Origin: Rhizobium sp. WYCCWR10014
GTDB lineage: Bacteria; Pseudomonadota; Alphaproteobacteria; Rhizobiales; Rhizobiaceae
NCBI RefSeq assembly: GCF_001657485.1
Contig: NZ_LXFU01000027.1
Span: 1 to 64,000, forward strand
Direction of reading: 5' to 3'
DNA length: 64,000 nt
The first letter of the stretch is position 1, and each line of letters begins with the position of its first letter. Positions 52,263 to 61,297 of the stretch are shown piece by piece. The notes under the pieces were generated by a model. It was not told where the DNA came from, searched no databases, and saw only the letters and a program-made list of their open reading frames with translations. Made by a program: the position numbers and the translations under genes.

Positions 52263-53090
52263 TCACGCTGAGCGGAAATCACCAATAACGCACGGCGGAC
52301 TGTCGCCGCACCGGCGGCCGGTGATCAGCCATGCGCGCGAATCGAATTGAATTCCGTGGGGTGTCTGGTGCGCCTCCAGCATGTCGAGCAACCGCGCCCG
52401 TATTTCGGCTGTCGTGGCGGGATGATCGAGGGCGTTCTTCACATTTTCAAATGTCTGAATCGTCGCCAATGCAGTCTCGGGATCCGGACCGTAGAACACA
52501 GGCTCGTTGATTTCACGAAACTCGATGGCAGTGAACCCTGCCGTTTCGAGCAGGCCAGACGTTACCGAGGGTTCGCTCAGCGAAAAGGCTTTGCTGGCCG
52601 CAACCGGACCGGTTGAATCCGGATCAAGCGCCTTATGTATAGCGCTCGCCCACTCATTGTGGTCTCTGCCCTTCCAGACCATGAAAGTGAAACGCCCACC
52701 CGGGCGTACGGCGTTGGCGATATTGGCGAAAGCCACCGCCGGATCGGCGAAGAACATGACGCCAAATCGACTGATGCAAAGGTCGAATTCCGCATCTCCG
52801 AAGACATGGTTCTGTGCATCCGCCAGTTCGAACGTCGCATTGGGTAATCCCTCCTCGGCGCTGCGTCGGCGGGCAATCTCCAGCATCGTGACGGACAGGT
52901 CTATTCCGTGCGCCCGTCCTGTTTCCGCAGCGCGAGCGGCGTCACGTGTGGTTTGTCCGGCGCCGCAACCGATATCGAGCACACGATCAGACCGCCCGAC
53001 CGCGGCGGCGACCCGAAAATGCGCGTTATGGAGAGCAAGCTCGGCATCATAGAAGTCCGCGAAGTTCAATGCTGCTTCTTCAGCCATCAT
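52263..53090 (-). CDS. Class-I SAM-dependent methyltransferase
   Basis: 275 residues. SAM site RVLDIGCGAGQTTRDAA, then GIDLSVTMLEIARRR, CISRFGVMFFADP and RPGGRFTFMVWKGRD, typical of UbiE-like or small-molecule methyltransferases. Substrate unknown. Start at 53090, because GGAGGG precedes it; the track-length TTG start would run through that ribosome site. Its ATGATG start overlaps the stop of a decayed upstream frame. Confidence 0.78.
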   Translation of the reverse strand: MMAEEAALNFADFYDAELALHNAHFRVAAAVGRSDRVLDIGCGAGQTTRDAARAAETGRAHGIDLSVTMLEIARRRSAEEGLPNATFELADAQNHVFGDAEFDLCISRFGVMFFADPAVAFANIANAVRPGGRFTFMVWKGRDHNEWASAIHKALDPDSTGPVAASKAFSLSEPSVTSGLLETAGFTAIEFREINEPVFYGPDPETALATIQTFENVKNALDHPATTAEIRARLLDMLEAHQTPHGIQFDSRAWLITGRRCGDSPPCVIGDFRSA

Positions 53091-53270
53091 CTGTCCCTCC
53101 AAACCGAAATTCGTGAGGCCGCTAGCCAGCGCACCCTCTCAAAACCGAGCAGCGGCCCGGCCATGTGCCAACCAATCGTGTACCACGGTATGAAGACGCC
53201 AAACATACCCGGCGCGGCGACGAGAGACACGATCGAGCCGACGAGCAGCGAGAAGAAAGCTGGTCCATGA
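53087..53270 (-). pseudogene. C-terminal fragment of a membrane-protein gene
   Basis: In the minus frame that ends with the TGA at 53089-53087 the sequence reads as a membrane protein: AFFSLLVGSIVSLVAAPGMF, then GVFIPWYTIGWHMAGPLLGF, then ERVRWLAASRISVW. The codon third positions are GC-rich as in neighbouring genes, so it was once coding. No start codon lies at the left end of the frame. Its TGA overlaps the ATG of the methyltransferase, as in a former translationally coupled operon. I cannot name the family. Confidence 0.5.
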
Positions 53271-53482
53271 CAGGCGTCGACCCGCTTGGGGGCGACCCGT
53301 GGTGACCCGCTTTTGGCGCACTCCCGCAGTGTCTGAGGTTACGCGGAGGGTGGAAGCGTGCGCTTTGAGGACAAAGTATATTCCGCGTTTCACTCGATCG
53401 CCCAATGCCTGCGGCGCGCAAGAATCGGGTGGCTTGCGCGCTCGTCCAAGTGCATTTCATGGCAATACAAAGGAGATCTATC
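53271..53482. other. Intergenic stretch
   Basis: Between the decayed fragment and the DUF1203 gene. Several frames are open on both strands, but none has protein-like composition. It presumably holds the promoter of the DUF1203 gene. Confidence 0.4.
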
Positions 53483-53986
53483 ATGACCGCCATTCGTTTT
53501 TCTGCCATGCCGACGACCGACGCCGAACACCTCTGGAACGGAGGCCGCGACGCCTATGACAGGCTGCCCGAGACGATCGTTTCCGATGGTCCCGGTCATC
53601 CCTGCCGCCATTGCCTCGAAAATATCGATGCGGGCGAGGCGTTGCTGGTCTTTGCTTACCGGCCCTTCCCCGACCTGCAGCCCTATGCCGAAACCGGCCC
53701 GGTCTTCCTGCACAAGCGACCTTGTGCACGCTATGCCGCCGAAGAGATCATGCCGCCGGTGCTGACGACAAGCCGTGACTTCATCGTCCGCGGCTATAAC
53801 GAGAACGACCGCATCGTCTACGGCACCGGCGCGGTGACTGCTATCGGCGATATTCCAGCCTATGGCGAAGAGCTGCTGGGACGGCCTGATATCGCCTATG
53901 TGCATGTGCGCTCAGCGCGCAACAACTGCTTCCAATGCCGGATCGACAAGGTAAAGGCGCCGGACCTGGTGGAGGCCGGCGCCTGA
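53483..53986 (+). CDS. DUF1203 family protein
   Basis: 167 residues, function unknown. CRHCLENIDAGEALLVFAYR, VFLHKRPC and VRSARNNCFQCRIDKV are typical of DUF1203, with five cysteines in two CxxC-like pairs that could bind metal. AAAGGAG stands ahead of the ATG at 53483; the open frame to 53405 is not used. Confidence 0.8.
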   Translation: MTAIRFSAMPTTDAEHLWNGGRDAYDRLPETIVSDGPGHPCRHCLENIDAGEALLVFAYRPFPDLQPYAETGPVFLHKRPCARYAAEEIMPPVLTTSRDFIVRGYNENDRIVYGTGAVTAIGDIPAYGEELLGRPDIAYVHVRSARNNCFQCRIDKVKAPDLVEAGA

Positions 53987-54038
53987 TAGGCACATAGGAA
54001 GTCGTCAATCTGTCGGGATCGCGCGCCTTCTAATGTTC

Positions 54039-54329
54039 TTAAACGCCGCGCAAGGCAATGATCCGCGAACCTGCGGCAGTCTGCCGTTGGCGGGCGAGCG
54101 GCGCATATTCGGCCGATGCGAAGAGACCACGGATGGCATCCATATCGAGAAACTCGATGATCAGCATATTCGTCGCCTGCCAGCCTTCGAGTTCGAGCGG
54201 CGCGTCATCGAGAGCGATGAGGCGGTCGCCGGCCTTTGCCACCAGAGGTAGGGCCTTGGAGCGGTAATCGGCAATGGCTTCGGGGTCGTGGATATCGAGA
54301 TCGACAACGAGATAGGCGGACATGTTCAT
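54039..54329 (-). CDS. DUF1330 family protein
   Basis: 96-residue ferredoxin-like-fold protein of the dimeric alpha/beta-barrel group: AYLVVDLDIHDPEAIADYRS, LEGWQATNMLIIEFLDMDA and RLFA-like SAEYAPLARQR. Function unknown. Last gene of a three-gene unit with the flavin reductase and SDR. The start may be Met1 or Met3. Confidence 0.82.
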   Translation of the reverse strand: MNMSAYLVVDLDIHDPEAIADYRSKALPLVAKAGDRLIALDDAPLELEGWQATNMLIIEFLDMDAIRGLFASAEYAPLARQRQTAAGSRIIALRGV

Positions 54330-54385
54330 ATCCTTTCAATCAATGTGAAGTTTAGGGATGGGTTTTTTGCGTGCAGCGGCGCGCC

Positions 54386-54934
54386 TTATGGCAAGTGCCG
54401 CCACTTGACCATGCGCTTTCGGAGATCGAGTGTGCCGCCATCCACGGTGAAGCTGCCGTCACCGCGATGATGCATGGTCCGTCGTTCCTTGCGGCCCGCG
54501 TCGATCCAGATCCTCTTCGCTTCGAGGATGAAGAGATTGTATCGATCGACGAGGCTCGGATCGGCAACACGGCATTCGATATTGGCAAGGCAGTCCACCA
54601 GCAATGGCGCCGCAACATCCTTTGCCGGACGCGTCCTCAAGCCGAACCGCTCGAATTTGTCCACCGTGTCACCGGAGCAGTTGCCGATGTCCACCACGGT
54701 TTCGGCAAGGTCGACAGCTGGAATAGCAATCACGCATTCGCCGGTCTTTTTCAGGGTGTGGTGGCTGAAGTCCCAGGGGCCGATGACGCAACCGATCAGC
54801 GGCGGAGCATGCTGGATCATCATGTGAAAGCCCATCGTCATCACATTCCGCGTGCCCTCAAGACTCGTCGTCACAAGAACGATCGGGCCGGATTCGAGCA
54901 GGCGATAGGCCTGGGAAGCGGAAATCTCTTTCAT
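54386..54934 (-). CDS. Flavin reductase family protein
   Basis: 182-residue FMN-binding split-barrel protein: GPIVLVTTSLEGTRNVMTMG, GWDFSHHTL-type loop (GPWDFSHHTLKKTGE) and CVIAIPAVDLAETV. Family members reduce flavin for monooxygenases or act as diflavin-independent reductases. AAGGAG lies six bases before the ATG at 54934. It follows the SDR by 66 bases. Confidence 0.82.
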   Translation of the reverse strand: MKEISASQAYRLLESGPIVLVTTSLEGTRNVMTMGFHMMIQHAPPLIGCVIGPWDFSHHTLKKTGECVIAIPAVDLAETVVDIGNCSGDTVDKFERFGLRTRPAKDVAAPLLVDCLANIECRVADPSLVDRYNLFILEAKRIWIDAGRKERRTMHHRGDGSFTVDGGTLDLRKRMVKWRHLP

Positions 54935-55000
54935 CGTGCGCTCCTTAGCGGGTCTCTTCCCCGCACTCACGCGGGGAAGCTGACAGACGTTCTGGCGTGG

Positions 55001-55750
55001 TTACCAGCCCTGTTCGACCGGCAGAACGAAGAGTTCCGCGACATTCACATGCGCAGGCGCCTGCGCCGCGAAGACGATGGTATCGGCGATGTCCGCGCCC
55101 TGCAGAAATGTCATCTGCTTGGCAAGGTCGTCCATCTGCTTGATATAGCCAGGCTCCGTAATGTGATCGTACAGCTCGGTCGCCACGGCGCCCGGCTGGA
55201 TGCAGGTCACCCGAATATTGTGCTTCTGGCCCACTTCCATGCGCAGGCCGTCGGAGAATGCGGCGACCGCGTGCTTGGTGGCGCAATAGACCGACAGCCC
55301 CTTGAAGACCTTGCGGCCCGCAATCGACGACATGTTGAATATGTGGCCGGAATGCTGATTGATCATCTGCGGCAGAACGGCAGCCGTGGTGTTCAGCAGG
55401 CCTTTCACATTAACATCGACCATCCGATGCCATTCGTCGACTTTGAACTGATCGACATCCGAAAGCGGCATCAGGCCAGCATTGTTGACGAGAATGTCGA
55501 TCGAACCATAGGCACCCACCAGTTTTTTGACTCCGGCTTCGACGGAGGCTGGATCGACCACGTCCATTTCGATCACGAGGGCTTCACCGCCCTTCGAGAC
55601 GATTTCCTTTTTGAGGTCTTCAAGCTTGTCGGTGCGACGGGCGGCGATACCGACCTTTGCGCCGGCCTCGGCGAGCTTCAATGCGGTTGCGGCGCCGATG
55701 CCGCTCGAGGCGCCGGTGACCAGCGCGACTTTTCCATTGATATTCGTCAT
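55001..55750 (-). CDS. SDR-family oxidoreductase (YdfG-like)
   Basis: 249-residue classical [26 protein letters not shown] in [13 protein letters not shown], catalytic Ser in [10 protein letters not shown] and YxxxK in VYCATKHAV. Substrate unknown. First gene of a three-gene unit with the flavin reductase and DUF1330; the AraC gene upstream on the same strand may regulate it. Confidence 0.85.
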   Translation of the reverse strand: MTNINGKVALVTGASSGIGAATALKLAEAGAKVGIAARRTDKLEDLKKEIVSKGGEALVIEMDVVDPASVEAGVKKLVGAYGSIDILVNNAGLMPLSDVDQFKVDEWHRMVDVNVKGLLNTTAAVLPQMINQHSGHIFNMSSIAGRKVFKGLSVYCATKHAVAAFSDGLRMEVGQKHNIRVTCIQPGAVATELYDHITEPGYIKQMDDLAKQMTFLQGADIADTIVFAAQAPAHVNVAELFVLPVEQGW

Positions 55751-55989
55751 GGCTTATCTCCGTCTCTTGGCGTCCTTCCGACTGAAAGGGCGGTCGTGTT
55801 CGACAAGGAGGAACATAAGGAGGAGGGCCTGATCCCTCTCTCGGGACCTTGCGAGACCTGTCGGGATCTTGCTCAAATCAGCAACTTTAGCGCATGTCGC
55901 GCAAAAGTGTGCAGCGTTTCGCGAATAACGACATGCTTAAAAACAAAGATCCAAAGCGCGAGCAGCGAGTTTGAAGATAGCGACGCGCC

Positions 55990-56919
55990 TTAGCTGCGAC
56001 GATAGTCGCTGGGGGAGACGCCAGCCTCCCGGCGGAAAATCTGAGCAAAATGGCTGGGGCTCGAATACCCCACGGACATGCCGATCTCGATGATGCTGGT
56101 ACTGGTTTCCTGCAGAAGTTGCTGGGCCTTGGCTATGCGTTGGCGAATGAAATAATGGGATGGAGAAAGGCCGGTGGCCTTCTTGAAGAGGCGGCTGAAG
56201 TGAAAAGCGCTCATGCCGGCCGTTTGCGCCAGACGTGCGAGATCAAACGGCTCCTGAAGGTTGGCTTCCATGAATGCAATGGCCCGCCGTAGCTTGGCGC
56301 CCGGGAGGGCATTTGACGGCCGTGCCTCCGCGTCAAACGTTGCGTATTGCCGGATAAGATGAACGGCGAGCGTCTGTGCCAATCCCTGCACGAAGAGCCG
56401 GCTTCCCTGCCCTTCTGCCGTCAGTTCAGCATGGATCAGTTCCAGCATGCTGGAAAGATGTTGGTCGCGGCCGCCCGATATGTCGCGCAGGCGCATGGCG
56501 CTCGCAGCTTTGCCGAGAACCGCTTCCGCCACCCGCTCAAACAATGGAACGGAGAGATAGAGATGCATCACCTGGAACGGTTCGTCTCCCTCGGCACGCC
56601 AGCGCATTTCATATGGCGTGGGCGACCGCGTCAGAAAAAAGTCTCCGACGCTGACTGTGTTGGCTTCCCACTCCCCACCCAGATCGCGTTCTTCTACGCA
56701 TGCCTGACCTGAGATCACCCAAACAACGAGAGGTTCGGCGACCGCCGGAACAAGAAAGGGGTGTTGCACCGTCAGGCGGGAAAACACCTGAACGAATATA
56801 TCCGTCCAGGCCGGTCCATCCCCGCTGACGAGTGTTCTGCCGGCAATATATGTTTCGAGGCCGGCAGGTGACGTTCGAAGCGGGACCGGCGATATTTCTT
56901 CTCGACTATCAACCGTCAT
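55990..56919 (-). CDS. AraC-family transcriptional regulator
   Basis: 309 residues: an N-terminal cupin-like sensing domain (AEPLVVWVISGQACVEERDL, residues about 45-190) of the AraC_binding_6 kind and C-terminal double helix-turn-helix (AKLRRAIAFMEANLQEPFDL ... GYSSPSHFAQIFRREAGVSP). Start at 56919, where GGAG lies seven bases upstream; the frame opens to 56982. Likely target is the SDR/flavin-reductase unit 240 bases downstream. Confidence 0.85.
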   Translation of the reverse strand: MTVDSREEISPVPLRTSPAGLETYIAGRTLVSGDGPAWTDIFVQVFSRLTVQHPFLVPAVAEPLVVWVISGQACVEERDLGGEWEANTVSVGDFFLTRSPTPYEMRWRAEGDEPFQVMHLYLSVPLFERVAEAVLGKAASAMRLRDISGGRDQHLSSMLELIHAELTAEGQGSRLFVQGLAQTLAVHLIRQYATFDAEARPSNALPGAKLRRAIAFMEANLQEPFDLARLAQTAGMSAFHFSRLFKKATGLSPSHYFIRQRIAKAQQLLQETSTSIIEIGMSVGYSSPSHFAQIFRREAGVSPSDYRRS

Positions 56920-57143
56920 TGCTGCTCCGTTAGAGGCGACTGCCCATCGGCATGATACGATAGACATTGATCGGCGGGACACAACTCGTCGCGCTCCCTG
57001 ACAACGAAAAGCACACCTGCAACGCCGCCGACGGTCGCGGTTCGATTACAGCTACGCCGTCATACAAAGAAGGCGGCATCTCCTCGGATACCGCCCTCCG
57101 GCCGAAAAATAGAGCTGTAAGTCGTCACCTCGAGTAAGCTAGC

Positions 57144-58262
57144 TTACGCTACGTTCAGCACGCTTTCCGGCGCGAAGGCCTCGTAGCCAAGTGCTTCGGC
57201 GACCGGTTTGCTGGTGATGCGGCCCTTGTGGACGTTGAGGCCGTTCCTCAGATGCTTGTCTTCGGCGATGGCGCGCAGACCGCGATCGGCAAGCGCCAGG
57301 CCATGCACCAATGTGGCATTGTTCAGCGCGTGCGCCGAAGTGACCGGTACGGCGCCCGGCATGTTGGCAACGCAATAATGCACGACGCCGTCGACTTCAT
57401 AGGTCGGATCGGAATGGGTGGTCGCATGCGAGGTCTCGAAGCAGCCGCCCTGGTCGATGGCGACGTCGACGATGACAGAGCCCTTCTTCATGCCGGACAG
57501 CATCTCGCGGGTAACGAGCTTCGGAGCAGCAGCGCCCGGGATCAGCACGGCGCCGATAATGAGATCGGCCGAGAAGACTTCCTCCTCCAACGCCTGGATG
57601 CTGGAATAACGGGTGTGGATGCGGCCTGCGAAGATATCGTCAAGCTGGCGCAGGCGCGGCAGCGACTTGTCGAGGATGCTGACATCGGCGCCAAGGCCGA
57701 CGGCCATCCTGGCCGCATGCAGGCCGACGACGCCGCCGCCGATGACCGCGACCTTGGCCGGCAACACGCCGGGTACACCGCCGAGCAGGACGCCGAGGCC
57801 ACCATTGGCCTTCTGCAGCGCGGTCGCTCCCGCCTGGATCGACAGGCGTCCGGCGACCTCCGACATCGGCGCCAGCAGCGGCAGGCCGCCGCGCTCGTCG
57901 GTCACCGTCTCATAGGCGATCGCGGTGACGCCCGAGGCGATGAGACCCTTGGTCTGTTCGGGATCCGGCGCCAGATGCAGATAGGTGTAGAGAAGCTGAC
58001 CGTCGCGGAGCTGCGCCCATTCGGCGGGCTGAGGCTCCTTCACCTTGACGATCATGTCGCACTTTTCGAAGATATCCTTGGCGGAGGCGGCGATCTTGGC
58101 GCCAGCCGCGGCATAGGCGGCATCATCAGCGCCGATACCGACGCCCGCTTTGGTCTCCACCCAGACCTCGTGGCCGTGGGCAACATATTCGCGCACCGAA
58201 GCCGGCGTCAGGCCGACGCGATATTCATGATTCTTGATTTCCTTCGGGCAACCGACACGCAT
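57144..58262 (-). CDS. ald: Alanine dehydrogenase
   Basis: Interconverts L-alanine and pyruvate with NAD. The 372 residues equal the family length. [20 protein letters not shown], the Lys in [10 protein letters not shown], the His in YTYLHLAPD and the NAD site [20 protein letters not shown] are conserved. Start at 58262 with AGAGGA upstream; the frame to 58319 is not used. It is divergent from the Lrp/AsnC gene, as in the AldR arrangement. Confidence 0.95.
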   Translation of the reverse strand: MRVGCPKEIKNHEYRVGLTPASVREYVAHGHEVWVETKAGVGIGADDAAYAAAGAKIAASAKDIFEKCDMIVKVKEPQPAEWAQLRDGQLLYTYLHLAPDPEQTKGLIASGVTAIAYETVTDERGGLPLLAPMSEVAGRLSIQAGATALQKANGGLGVLLGGVPGVLPAKVAVIGGGVVGLHAARMAVGLGADVSILDKSLPRLRQLDDIFAGRIHTRYSSIQALEEEVFSADLIIGAVLIPGAAAPKLVTREMLSGMKKGSVIVDVAIDQGGCFETSHATTHSDPTYEVDGVVHYCVANMPGAVPVTSAHALNNATLVHGLALADRGLRAIAEDKHLRNGLNVHKGRITSKPVAEALGYEAFAPESVLNVA

Positions 58263-58418
58263 GCGCGTTCCTCTCATTTTATCTCCGCGGCCGCGGATTT
58301 TTTCAGATGAGGAATCCAACCATCAAGGCCGCGAAATGTCCTTGCAAAGACGATTTGCGAAGACGCGATTTTTCGGTGATTATTGCGCCTCGCCTATCTT
58401 TCTTCGAAAGTTCTTCGA

Positions 58419-58880
58419 ATGGCCGATCTTGATACCATCGATCTTGCGATTCTCCGGGCATTGCAGGCAAACGCCCGCATCACCAATGCCGAGCTTGCCG
58501 AAAGGATCGGATTGTCGCCTTCGGCCTGTTCGCGCCGGCTCGACATCCTGGAAAGAAGCGGCGTCATCGGCGGCTACCATGCGCGGCTTTCACACAAGGC
58601 GCTCGACTACAAGATGATCGCCATCGTGCATATCTCGCTCTCCGGCCAGTTCGCCAAGACGCTGGCGGAATTCGAGGCAGCGGTGAAGCTCTGCCCGAAC
58701 GTGCTCGTCTGCTACCTGATGTCGGGCGAATACGACTATATCCTCAGGGTCGCCGCCCGCGACCTCGAGGACTATGAGCGCATCCACCGCGACTGGCTGT
58801 CGGCCCTGCCCCACGTCGTCAAGATCAATTCGAGCTTCGCGCTCAGAGAAATCATCGACAAGCCGAATGTCGGCCTTTGA
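58419..58880 (+). CDS. Lrp/AsnC regulator of alanine dehydrogenase (AldR-like)
   Basis: 153 residues: the N-terminal helix-turn-helix (TNAELAERIGLSPSACSRRL) and the C-terminal RAM ligand domain (CYLMSGEYDYILRVAARDLE). It lies divergent from ald across 156 bases and most likely controls it in response to alanine. Start ATG at 58419 matches relatives (MADLDTIDLAILRALQ); the frame opens from 58383. Confidence 0.87.
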   Translation: MADLDTIDLAILRALQANARITNAELAERIGLSPSACSRRLDILERSGVIGGYHARLSHKALDYKMIAIVHISLSGQFAKTLAEFEAAVKLCPNVLVCYLMSGEYDYILRVAARDLEDYERIHRDWLSALPHVVKINSSFALREIIDKPNVGL

Positions 58881-58945
58881 GGCCTTGCATCTTTGCCGAA
58901 AGCCTGCCCAGACTTTCGATGCGCGCAGGCGTTCCCCACTACAGC

Positions 58946-59044
58946 GCCGCGCGTCTTTTCAGACGCGCCGAGGACGCTGTAACACTTTGGACTTCTGCAT
59001 AATTTCACCCTTAAATCGCAATCGATTTAAGGGTGAAATTATGC
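58946..59044 (+). repeat. Rhizobial intergenic palindromic repeat, copy 2 (long)
   Basis: Three parts: a GC hairpin GCGCGTCT-TTTC-AGACGCGC (58947-58966), the core GGACGCTGTAACACTTTG (58970-58987) shared with copy 1, and a perfect 24-bp inverted repeat (58993-59016 and 59021-59044) around CAAT. It lies between the Lrp gene and the EamA gene and could terminate transcription from both sides. Confidence 0.8.
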
Positions 59045-59058
59045 AGTAATGGCAAATC

Positions 59059-59940
59059 ATGACATCGAAGACCCAAGGCTATATTTTCGCGCTGCTGGCG
59101 ATCACCATCTTCTCCCTGCAGGATGCCATCTCGAAACATCTGGCGACGGCCTATCCGCCAATCTTCGTGACGATGATCCGCTACTGGGCCTTTGCGCTTT
59201 TCACGATCATCCTCGCCTCGAAGATGCGCGGCGGCATCAAGGCGACGGCCCGCACAAAACGCCCTCTCCTGCAGGTGACCCGCGGCGTGCTGCTTGCCGT
59301 CCAGGTGGTACTGGCCATCACCTGCTTTGCGATGATCGGCCTTGCCCGTTCACAGGCGATCTTTTCCGCGACGCCGATCCTGATCGCACTGCTGGCGATG
59401 CCGATCCTCGGCGAGCGGGTCGGCTGGCGGCGGTGGGCAGCGATCGGCGCCGGACTTTTCGGGGTGCTGCTGATCCTGAAGCCGGAAGGCGAATTTTTCG
59501 ACCTGAAGCTGCTTCTCGCCGTCATTTCCTGCTTCAATTTCGCCTTCTACGTCATCGCCACCCGTCTGGTCAGCCGCGACGATTCGTCGATGACCAGCTT
59601 TTTCTATACCGGCGTCGTCGGCGGCGTCACGATGACGCTCATCGGACCGTTCTACTGGAGCTGGATGTCGCCGGGTGACTGGGGTTGGATGGCGCTTGTC
59701 TGCGTCACCAGCATTTCCAGCCATTATTTCCTGATCCGCGCCTATGATATTCTCGATGCCGCCGCCGTGCAGCCGCTGACCTATCTGTCACTTGTCTACG
59801 CCTCGGTCATCGGCATGGCGGTTTATGACGAAACGCTCAGTCTCAACACGATCATCGGCTCGATCATCGTGGTTGCCGCCGGGATCTTCACGGTCTGGCG
59901 CGAGCATGTGGTCGGAAGCAGGGCCACTGCCGCCAATTGA
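59059..59940 (+). CDS. EamA/DMT-family permease
   Basis: 293 residues, ten predicted helices in two EamA repeats (about 5-140 and 150-285). Family marks are FALLAITIFSLQDAISKHLA, the Glu/Pro LLAMPILGERVGWRRWAA and PLTYLSLVYASVIGMAVYDE. Likely exporter of a small metabolite; substrate unknown. The ATG lies 15 bases past the palindromic repeat, so the promoter must lie in or before the repeat. Confidence 0.85.
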   Translation: MTSKTQGYIFALLAITIFSLQDAISKHLATAYPPIFVTMIRYWAFALFTIILASKMRGGIKATARTKRPLLQVTRGVLLAVQVVLAITCFAMIGLARSQAIFSATPILIALLAMPILGERVGWRRWAAIGAGLFGVLLILKPEGEFFDLKLLLAVISCFNFAFYVIATRLVSRDDSSMTSFFYTGVVGGVTMTLIGPFYWSWMSPGDWGWMALVCVTSISSHYFLIRAYDILDAAAVQPLTYLSLVYASVIGMAVYDETLSLNTIIGSIIVVAAGIFTVWREHVVGSRATAAN

Positions 59941-60024
59941 TGTTTCACTGCAATTTTAGCCAAGCCCCTAAAACCATTTCAATTTTCCGGCGCTATGCTC
60001 CCTCGCTATACCAAGGGAGACAGT

Positions 60025-60429
60025 ATGACCCGCAACTTGAAAATCACGGCCCGGAAGACTGATCGGAAAAACTGCCGCGTTTTCGGCCATGTCAAATATC
60101 TGAACAGCCAGGTGGATGCCCGCATCCTCGATCTATCGCCGACTGGTGCCGCCCTGGAGATGAAGGGGCCGCTCCATGCCGCCTCAGGCAGCAAGGTGCG
60201 CATCGAGGCCGAAAACCTCGGGCTGCTCGAAGGCATCATCCGCTGGAAGCATAATGGCCGCGTCGGCATCCAGTTCGACGTGAATTCGAATGCGCGGGCG
60301 CAGATCTCCTCCTATTTCCGCTTTTTCCATAAGGAGGTGCGGCCGGTGCTGGCGGTACGCCAGCTGGCCAAAGCCAGCGCCAATAGCGACCAGATGCCTC
60401 ATTTGCCAACGTCGACGCTGAAATCGTAA
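60025..60429 (+). CDS. PilZ-domain protein
   Basis: 134 residues with an almost complete c-di-GMP site: RKNCR (RxxxR) followed by ILDLSPTGAALE (DxSxxG) some 25 residues on. Such proteins are c-di-GMP-responsive adaptors in motility or exopolysaccharide control. Start ATG at 60025, with AAGGGAGA upstream; the ATG at 59995 lies within its promoter region. It overlaps the convergent next gene by 31 bases. Confidence 0.85.
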   Translation: MTRNLKITARKTDRKNCRVFGHVKYLNSQVDARILDLSPTGAALEMKGPLHAASGSKVRIEAENLGLLEGIIRWKHNGRVGIQFDVNSNARAQISSYFRFFHKEVRPVLAVRQLAKASANSDQMPHLPTSTLKS

Positions 60430-61121
60430 GGCTGCACGGCCTTGGCGCCGAATGACCGGCTGAGATCGTTCCAGTAGCTGCGGTTGACATTGACGTCGAG
60501 GGTGACCGAGCCTTGTGTCTGCGGCAGGCGAGCGCCGAGGTTTCTGACATCGATGGCAGCGCTATTGGCGTTGGCGCCAGACAGCAGGATCGTCTCCGTG
60601 CCGAGGGGAACGTTGACCGCACCGGGTGCTGGGCTCGCCGAAAGCGGCTCGCTTGATATGATCTGGCCATCGCCGCCGAGGAACTTGATATCGCAGGTCT
60701 GGCATTCGCCCTGCGTCCAGCCTGGATTGACCTTCAGTTCGACACGGGGCGGCAGCGAGCGATCGCCATCCTGGGCATAAGCGACGCCGACGATGGAAAA
60801 CAGGCTGGCTGACGGCCTGACCTCGATCGGCTTCGGGCTGCCCGAACTGCCTTGCGCGGCGGCCATGATCAGAGCCGGGGCGCCGATGCCGAGAAGAAGC
60901 GCCTTCTGCAACTGCTGCTCCCGGTAGATCAGGGCGATCGCGGCGCCGATGACGAAGAAAACCACGATGGCGGCAATCGCGCAGGCAACGGAGATCCACG
61001 GATTTGCCGTCGTCGTCAGCCATTTCTCCACGTCGCCGCTGTAAAGCGCCTGCGCCTTGTCGACCAAGCTCGGTGCAGTGCCTCCGAAACCTCCCACGAT
61101 AGCGATAACGACCCTGCTCAT
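60399..61121 (-). CDS. Membrane protein of unknown function, 240 aa
   Basis: The N terminus SRVVIAIVGGFGGTAPSLVD is Gly-rich; a strong helix is at about 43-66 (ISVACAIAAIVVFFVIGAAI) and a second at about 73-90. Residues 112-118 (VGVAYAQD) look like a cleavage or anchor boundary, followed by a probable beta-rich domain with two cysteines (GECQTCDIKF). Family not recognised. Convergent overlap with PilZ. Confidence 0.7.
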   Translation of the reverse strand: MSRVVIAIVGGFGGTAPSLVDKAQALYSGDVEKWLTTTANPWISVACAIAAIVVFFVIGAAIALIYREQQLQKALLLGIGAPALIMAAAQGSSGSPKPIEVRPSASLFSIVGVAYAQDGDRSLPPRVELKVNPGWTQGECQTCDIKFLGGDGQIISSEPLSASPAPGAVNVPLGTETILLSGANANSAAIDVRNLGARLPQTQGSVTLDVNVNRSYWNDLSRSFGAKAVQPYDFSVDVGK

Positions 61122-61297
61122 GATCCTGTCCCCCGATGGATTTCAGCCGGATGACTGTACCATAAATTGCATTTCGGAGCCATGACGCTTTTCCGGCGGA
61201 TTGTTTTGACGTGCTGTCATTTTCGCAGTGTACTGCTCGTCAAATCGTCCTAATTCTGACGGGCCGGACGATGCATGATCTTTGAAGGAGAGTTTCC

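Noticed and set aside
54371..55993. 540-codon plus-strand frame opposite the flavin reductase and SDR
   Set aside because: It crosses two well-supported genes and their spacer in antisense; the SDR and flavin reductase motifs are on the minus strand.
61203..61231. PHO box upstream of the cpdB-type gene
   Set aside because: Only one CTGTCAT half-site is present; the positions 11 bases to either side do not match.
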